A stretch of 64,000 nt of DNA from Streptomyces sp. CB02009 (GTDB lineage Bacteria > Actinomycetota > Actinomycetes > Streptomycetales > Streptomycetaceae): NCBI RefSeq assembly GCF_001905825.1, contig NZ_LIVV01000006.1, positions 248,001 to 312,000 on the forward strand. Reading direction: 5' to 3'. Below, piece after piece: positions 60,104 to 64,000 of the stretch (position 1 is its first letter; each line of letters begins with the position of its first letter). The notes under the pieces were generated by a model. That model was not told the DNA's origin, did no database searches, and saw nothing but the letters and a program-made list of their open reading frames with translations. A program made the translations under genes and the position numbers.

Positions 60104-60396
60104 TCGTCGCGTTCTCCGTCACCCCGCTGGGCGTGGGGGAGGAGGTCGGCGAGTACGTCGCCGACGCCGTCCGCGTCGTCCGCGAGTCCGGGCTCCCGAA
60201 CCGCACCGACGCGATGTTCACCTCCGTCGAGGGCGAGGACTGGGACCAGGTCATGGACGTCGTGAAGCGCGCGGTCGCCGCCGTCGAGGCGCGGGCCCCG
60301 CGGGTCTCCGTGGTCATGAAGGTCGACATCCGCCCCGGTGTCACGGACGGTCTCCACAGCAAGGTCGCCACGGTGGAGCGGTACCTGGAGGGCTGA
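60100..60396 (+). CDS. MTH1187/YkoF-type thiamine-binding protein
   Basis: 98 residues, GTG start at 60100 within the DUF3817 stop. A ferredoxin-like fold: VIVAFSVTPLGVGEEVGEYVADAVRVVRESG, then FTSVEGEDWDQVMDVVKRAVAAVEARAPRVSVVMKVDIRPG in order, and HSKVATVERYL. Family members bind thiamine or related pyrimidines and form tetramers. Translational coupling to DUF3817 hints that the membrane protein and this protein work together, perhaps in thiamine-related sensing or transport (inference). Confidence 0.85.
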   Translation: MIVAFSVTPLGVGEEVGEYVADAVRVVRESGLPNRTDAMFTSVEGEDWDQVMDVVKRAVAAVEARAPRVSVVMKVDIRPGVTDGLHSKVATVERYLEG

Positions 60397-60421
60397 GGCC
60401 CCCGCTCCCGATCCCCGGCGA

Positions 60422-60456
60422 GAAGCCCCCGGCCCCCCTGCGGAGCCGGGGGCTTC
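60422..60456 (+). terminator. Terminator after MTH1187-type gene
   Basis: GAAGCCCCCGG and CCGGGGGCTTC pair perfectly (11 bp) around a 13-nt loop, 26 nt past the stop. A similar GGGAGACC-containing stretch follows at 60465 and 60499. Confidence 0.7.
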
Positions 60457-60511
60457 GTCATGCCGGGAGACCTGCGGGGCCCGGGGGCTTCGGCATCCCG
60501 GGAGACCCGTC

Positions 60512-60527
60512 TTGAGCGACTGCTCAA
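60512..60527. promoter_or_regulatory. TetR-type operator 1
   Basis: TTGAGCGACTGCTCAA: a palindrome with 6-bp arms TTGAGC/GCTCAA around GACT. It is the exact reverse complement of operator 2. Confidence 0.7.
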
Positions 60528-60540
60528 AATCGGCTACCTT
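60512..60540 (+). promoter_or_regulatory. Promoter of the SRPBCC-DUF4166-TetR operon
   Basis: TTGAGC (60512-60517) and TACCTT (60535-60540), 17-bp spacer, match a vegetative promoter. The -35 lies inside the first operator; the second operator lies just downstream of the likely start near 60547. Confidence 0.6.
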
Positions 60541-60556
60541 CAGCCGCGGGGCAGTT

Positions 60557-60572
60557 TTGAGCAGTCGCTCAA
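60557..60572. promoter_or_regulatory. TetR-type operator 2
   Basis: TTGAGCAGTCGCTCAA, the reverse complement of operator 1, centred 45 bp from it (about four helical turns). The match extends into flanking A/T runs. The spacing would allow cooperative binding that closes the promoter. Confidence 0.7.
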
Positions 60573-60599
60573 AATGCCGTACGAGCTGGGGGGACACCC

Positions 60600-61322
60600 A
60601 TGGGTCTCTACATCGAGACACAGGTCCGCGCGGACCTGGAGACGCTCTGGGAGCACACGCAGGACCCCGCCCGCCATCAGCGGTGGGACCTGCGGTTCAC
60701 GGAGATCGCGTACCTTCCGCGCGCCGAGGGCGAGCCCCAGCACTTCCGGTACGCGACACGCGTCCTGCCCTTCCTGGTCGTCGCCGGCACCGGTGTCTCC
60801 GCGGGGGAGCGCCACCGGGCCGGCGGCGACCGGGTCTCCGCCCTCCGGTTCTCCTCGCCGCACCCGCTCTCGCTGCTCGCCGAGGGCAGCGGGTACTGGC
60901 GCTACGTCCCCACCCGGGACGGCATCCGCTTCCTCACCGGCTACGACTACCGGCCCCGCTGGGGCCGCTCCGGCCGCCTCGCCGACCGGCTCGTGTTCCG
61001 GCCCCTCATGGGCTGGGCCACCGCCTGGTCCTTCGACCGGCTGCGGCTCTGGTGCGAGCGGGGCATCACCCCGGAGCGCTCCCGGAACCACTGGCTGCTC
61101 GAACTCCTCGCCCGGGTGCTGCTCGTGGCCGTGCCGTGGGCCGCCACCGCGCTGCCCCTGGGGCCTGTGTCGTTCGCCGCCGTGCCGTTCACCGTCCTCG
61201 GGATCGCCCTCGCCGTGCTCGTACCGCCCTCGTCGCGCACTCCCGCGGCCCGGCGCTGTCTGCGCACCCCGCCCGCCCGCACCCGGGAGCCCCGGCTCCT
61301 CGCCGCCCTGGAGCAGCTGTGA
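60600..61322 (+). CDS. SRPBCC-family protein with C-terminal membrane helices
   Basis: 240 residues, ATG at 60600 with GGGGGGA upstream. N-terminal START/Bet v1-like domain (about 1-165): YIETQVRADLETLWEHTQDPARHQRWDLRFTEIAYL in order, SGYWRYVPTRDGIRFLTGYDY. C-terminal part (about 170-210) has two hydrophobic helices (LLELLARVLLVAVPWAATALPL and VPFTVLGIALAVLVPP). It probably binds a lipid or hydrophobic ligand at the membrane. First gene of a TetR-controlled operon; overlaps the next by 4 nt. Confidence 0.82.
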   Translation: MGLYIETQVRADLETLWEHTQDPARHQRWDLRFTEIAYLPRAEGEPQHFRYATRVLPFLVVAGTGVSAGERHRAGGDRVSALRFSSPHPLSLLAEGSGYWRYVPTRDGIRFLTGYDYRPRWGRSGRLADRLVFRPLMGWATAWSFDRLRLWCERGITPERSRNHWLLELLARVLLVAVPWAATALPLGPVSFAAVPFTVLGIALAVLVPPSSRTPAARRCLRTPPARTREPRLLAALEQL

Positions 61323-62062
61323 CCACGACCGCGCCCTCCACCGCGTCCCCTGCCGAGCCGTCCACCGCTCCGTCCACCGCGCCCTCCATCTTCCGCGCGG
61401 CCATGGGGGACGCCGCCTTCGGGCGGCTGCACCCCGAGCTCCAGCGGCGCTTCTCCGTCGGGCTCGCGAGCGGCGAGCTGTGCGTCGGGCGGGGCGTCAT
61501 GGACCGGATCTGGCACGGCCGGGCCGTGGTGAAGCCGTTCCTCGCGGTCGGCGGGCTGCGGAACATCCTGCTGCCCCGCACCGGACGCGACGTGCCCTTC
61601 GTCATCGAGAACGTGCCGTATACGGACTCGTACGGGCGCGAGACCGTCACCTTCGTCCGGACCTTCGCCCTGACCGGCGGCCCCCGGCGCTTCGACGCCA
61701 CCATGGTCCACAGCCCCGAGCGGGACTGCGTCCTCGACTACCTCGGCACCCACCAGCACCTCGCCAGCGATCTGCACCTGTCCGCCGAGCCCGACGGCTC
61801 GCTCCTCATCCGCTCCGGCGAGCACCGGTTCCGCGAGGGCCCGCTGGACGTGCGCGTCCCCGAACTGATCGGCGGCCACGCCGAGGTGCGCGAGTCCTTC
61901 GACGAGCGCACGGGCCGCTTCCGCATCGCCGTCCGGGTGGAGAACAGGTACGTCGGCCCCGTCTTCGGCTACGAGGGCTCGTTCGTCGCCGCGTACCGGG
62001 ACCTACGATCCCGGGGGGTGCGCGCGGGGCTGCGCCCGGTGCGCGAGGAGGTACGGGCATGA
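61319..62062 (+). CDS. DUF4166 protein
   Basis: 247 residues, GTG at 61319 overlapping the previous stop. After a Ser/Thr/Pro-rich start (about 1-25), the DUF4166 domain: FGRLHPELQRRFSVGL, LCVGRGVMDRIWHG, PFVIENVPYTDSYGRETVTFVRTF, DYLGTHQHLASDLHLSAEPDGSLLIRSG and GYEGSFVAAYRDL. DUF4166 often occurs fused to oxidoreductases that act on lipids or cofactors. It overlaps the TetR gene by 4 nt. Function unknown. Confidence 0.85.
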   Translation: MTTTAPSTASPAEPSTAPSTAPSIFRAAMGDAAFGRLHPELQRRFSVGLASGELCVGRGVMDRIWHGRAVVKPFLAVGGLRNILLPRTGRDVPFVIENVPYTDSYGRETVTFVRTFALTGGPRRFDATMVHSPERDCVLDYLGTHQHLASDLHLSAEPDGSLLIRSGEHRFREGPLDVRVPELIGGHAEVRESFDERTGRFRIAVRVENRYVGPVFGYEGSFVAAYRDLRSRGVRAGLRPVREEVRA

Positions 62063-62751
62063 GCGGGGACGTCAAGGACCGGCGGGCGGGCGAGCCCCGG
62101 GGGCGGGACGCACGCAGCCAGGAGACCCGCGAGAAGCTGCTCGCGGGCGCCCTGCGGACCCTCGTCGAGCAGGGCATCACCAAGGCCTCCGCCCGCACCG
62201 TCGCCGCCGCGGCGGGGGTGAACCAGGCCCTCGTCTTCTACCACTTCGGTTCCGTCGACGAACTGCTCGCCGAGGCCTGCCGGTACGGCGCCGAGCAGCG
62301 CGTCGCCCGGCACCGCGAGCGGCTCGCCGCGGTCGGCAGCCTCACCGAACTGCTCGCCTTCGGGCGCGAGCTGCACGAGGAGGAGCGGGCGGCCGGCCAT
62401 GTCGCCTTCCTCGGGCAGCTGCTCGCCGGAGCGCAGGCGCATCCCCGCCTGGCGCCGGCCACGGTCGCGGGTCTCGACCTGTGGATCGCCGAGATCGAGC
62501 AGGTGCTCGTCCGGGTCCTGGCGGGGACCCCGTTCGCCGAGTTCACCGACCCCGCCGGGCTCGCCCGCGCGGTCGGCGCCTCGTTCGTCGGCCTCGAACT
62601 GTACGAGGGCGTCGATCCGGCGGGCGCCGAGGCGGCCTTCACGGCCCTGGAGCAGCTGGGCGCCCTGATGGCCGCCGTGGAGGAGCTGAACCCCGTCGCC
62701 AGAAAGGCCGTCGCCTACACGCTCCGGCGGCAGAGCGCCCGTACCCGATAG
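62059..62751 (+). CDS. TetR-family repressor of its own operon
   Basis: 230 residues, ATG at 62059 in an ATGA overlap. N-terminal HTH: TREKLLAGALRTLVEQGITKASARTVAAAAGVNQALVFYHFGSVDELL in order, then a helical ligand-binding part of normal size (LLAFGRELHEEERAAGHVAFLGQL, DLWIAEIEQVLVRVL). Paired with two palindromes upstream of the first gene, this is most simply an autoregulator releasing the operon when a ligand appears, possibly the ligand of the SRPBCC protein. Confidence 0.9.
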   Translation: MSGDVKDRRAGEPRGRDARSQETREKLLAGALRTLVEQGITKASARTVAAAAGVNQALVFYHFGSVDELLAEACRYGAEQRVARHRERLAAVGSLTELLAFGRELHEEERAAGHVAFLGQLLAGAQAHPRLAPATVAGLDLWIAEIEQVLVRVLAGTPFAEFTDPAGLARAVGASFVGLELYEGVDPAGAEAAFTALEQLGALMAAVEELNPVARKAVAYTLRRQSARTR

Positions 62752-62854
62752 CCCGGCCCGGCCGACCAACCCAGTCGGACTACTCCAGTCGACACGCCGA
62801 TCGTTTGCCCCTTTCGTTGGCATATCGATCCGTTCGAAGACAGCTGGAGGCGCC

Positions 62855-64000
62855 GTGCGGCCGGGAGCCTACGACTACGACACCTACAGCCGACTCGCCG
62901 GCCCGCTCACCGAACCGGAGCCCGGGAACTACCGGGTGAGGTACCGGAGTCTGCTCTCCAGGGAGCCGCACCGCATACGCGCGGTCCTCCTGATGAGCCT
63001 CGCGCCGCTCCTCTCGGCGCTGCTCCTCGCCTACCTCGTCTGGCCCAGCCACTGGACCGTCCGCGAGGGCGGCGACCGCCGGCTCGTCCACCTCGACACC
63101 GTGATGCTCGTGTCGATCGGGCTGATCTGCTTCTTCATGCTGGTGAACGTCACGGCGATCGCCCACGCCACCATGGTCGCCCGCGACCCCATACCCGTGT
63201 ACGCGGAGAAGGGCACCCGCGTCGCCTTCCTCACCACGTACGTCCCGGGCAAGGAACCGCTCACCATGGTCCGCGGCACCCTGGAGGGCGCCACCCGGCT
63301 GCGCCACGACGGCCCCCTCGACGTCTGGCTCCTCGACGAGGGCGACTCCGCCGAGGCCAGGGCGCTCTGCGCCGAACTGGGCGTACGCCACTTCACCCGG
63401 GCCGGCGTCCCCGAGTGGAACCGGGGGAAGGGCGTCCACAAGGCGCGCACCAAGCACGGCAACTACAACGCCTGGCTCGCCCGGCACGGCGACGCCTACG
63501 ACTACTTCGCCTCCGTCGACACCGACCACGTCCCGCTCCCCGACTTCCTGGAGCGGATGCTCGGCTACTTCCGCGACCCCGACATCGCCTTCGTCGTCGG
63601 ACCGCAGGTGTACGGCAACTACACCAACACCGTCACCAAGGCCGCCGAGTCCCAGCAGTTCCTCTTCCACGCCCTCGTCCAGCGCGCCGGGAACCGCTAC
63701 CACGCCCCGATGTTCGTCGGCACGAACAACGCCGTCCGGATCTCCGCCCTCAAGCAGGTCGGCGGGCTGTACGACTCGGTCACCGAGGACATGGCCACCG
63801 GCTTCGAACTGCACCGCAGTAAGAACCCGGGCACCGGCCGCTACTGGCGCTCCGTCTACACCCCCGACGTCCTCGCCGTCGGCGAGGGCCCGGCCTCCTG
63901 GACGGACTTCTTCGCCCAGCAGCTCCGCTGGTCCCGGGGCACGTACGAGACGATCGTCAAGCAGTACTGGAAGGCGCCCTTCCGCACCCCGCCCGGCCGC
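62855..64000 (+). CDS. GT2 processive glycosyltransferase, 3'-truncated by window edge
   Basis: 382 residues visible, frame open to the last base. GTG start at 62855 with GGAGG upstream. Two membrane helices (about 45-65 and 86-110), then a cytoplasmic GT-A domain: VWLLDEGDSAEARAL, DYFASVDTDHVPLPDFLERML (DxD), FVVGPQVYGNY, GTNNAVRISALKQVGGLYDSVTEDMATGFELH (TED) in order, and QQLRWSRGTYE (QxxRW). This set of motifs is typical of cellulose-synthase-like/hyaluronan-type enzymes that extend and export a polysaccharide. The C-terminal helices are beyond the window. Which sugar it uses is not visible. Confidence 0.88.
   Translation, partial: MRPGAYDYDTYSRLAGPLTEPEPGNYRVRYRSLLSREPHRIRAVLLMSLAPLLSALLLAYLVWPSHWTVREGGDRRLVHLDTVMLVSIGLICFFMLVNVTAIAHATMVARDPIPVYAEKGTRVAFLTTYVPGKEPLTMVRGTLEGATRLRHDGPLDVWLLDEGDSAEARALCAELGVRHFTRAGVPEWNRGKGVHKARTKHGNYNAWLARHGDAYDYFASVDTDHVPLPDFLERMLGYFRDPDIAFVVGPQVYGNYTNTVTKAAESQQFLFHALVQRAGNRYHAPMFVGTNNAVRISALKQVGGLYDSVTEDMATGFELHRSKNPGTGRYWRSVYTPDVLAVGEGPASWTDFFAQQLRWSRGTYETIVKQYWKAPFRTPPGR

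Overview
This window is high-GC actinobacterial chromosome and almost certainly comes from a Streptomyces. Evidence: strong G/C third-position bias, many GTG/TTG starts, GC-rich hairpin terminators without long T-tracts, and a gene order I recognise from Streptomyces (nrtL-lysA-hom-thrC-thrB-rho-LCP-rpmE-prfA-prmC-tsaC-glyA-wecA-like-atpIBEFHAGDC ... chiC-chiRS ... nucS ... filP-scy-mce-thiolase-meaB). Family assignments come from reading the translations; no database search was run.

Layout. 1-3.1 kb is a small accessory stretch: the 3' part of a lower-GC gene with PIN-nuclease-like features, a gene-free region of nested inverted repeats, a HAD phosphatase broken by several frameshifts, and a NERD-domain protein. 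A tRNA-Arg(CCG) with its own terminator (3.26-3.39 kb) separates this from the core. 3.5-20.8 kb holds a receiver-only response regulator, the catalytic-domain-less ArgRS relative NrtL, the lysine/threonine genes, rho, an LCP cell-wall ligase, the translation block (rpmE, prfA, prmC, tsaC), an LMW-phosphatase relative that lacks its catalytic Cys, glyA, and a WecA/TagO-type transferase. 21-28.9 kb is the complete F1Fo ATP synthase operon, with a hairpin between atpD and atpC and another after atpC.

29-34.6 kb holds DUF2550, secreted chitinase ChiC with a chi-type direct-repeat promoter, the ChiS/ChiR two-component system, a membrane protein and a cobalamin adenosyltransferase. 34.6-36.7 kb is a decayed drug-efflux module: a frameshifted permease, an ABC ATPase without a start codon, and a TetR regulator without its DNA-binding domain. 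The ATPase and regulator are fused head to head by what looks like one deletion. 36.8-49.3 kb has 3-hydroxybutyryl-CoA dehydrogenase, a STAS protein, a large P-loop protein with an extracytoplasmic Ser/Thr/Pro tail, NucS, an SCO5389-family protein, a luciferase-like oxidoreductase, a small zinc-ribbon-like protein, two paralogous ABC exporters in tandem, and FilP. 49.4-56.9 kb has the polarity scaffold Scy (with a 91-residue internal tandem duplication), methylmalonyl-CoA epimerase, acetyl-CoA acetyltransferase and MeaB. 57-64 kb has a MarR regulator, three overlapping AIM24-family genes, DUF3817 and MTH1187-type genes, a TetR-controlled operon (SRPBCC-DUF4166-TetR) with two exact inverted operators, and a GT2 glycosyltransferase cut by the window end.

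Shared themes. Cob(I)alamin adenosyltransferase, Mce and MeaB all support B12-dependent methylmalonyl-CoA metabolism, and the thiolase and 3-hydroxybutyryl-CoA dehydrogenase fit the same acyl-CoA network. FilP and Scy are hyphal-tip cytoskeleton proteins. The LCP protein and the WecA-like enzyme belong to cell-wall glycopolymer assembly. ChiS/ChiR with ChiC is a self-contained chitin-response unit.
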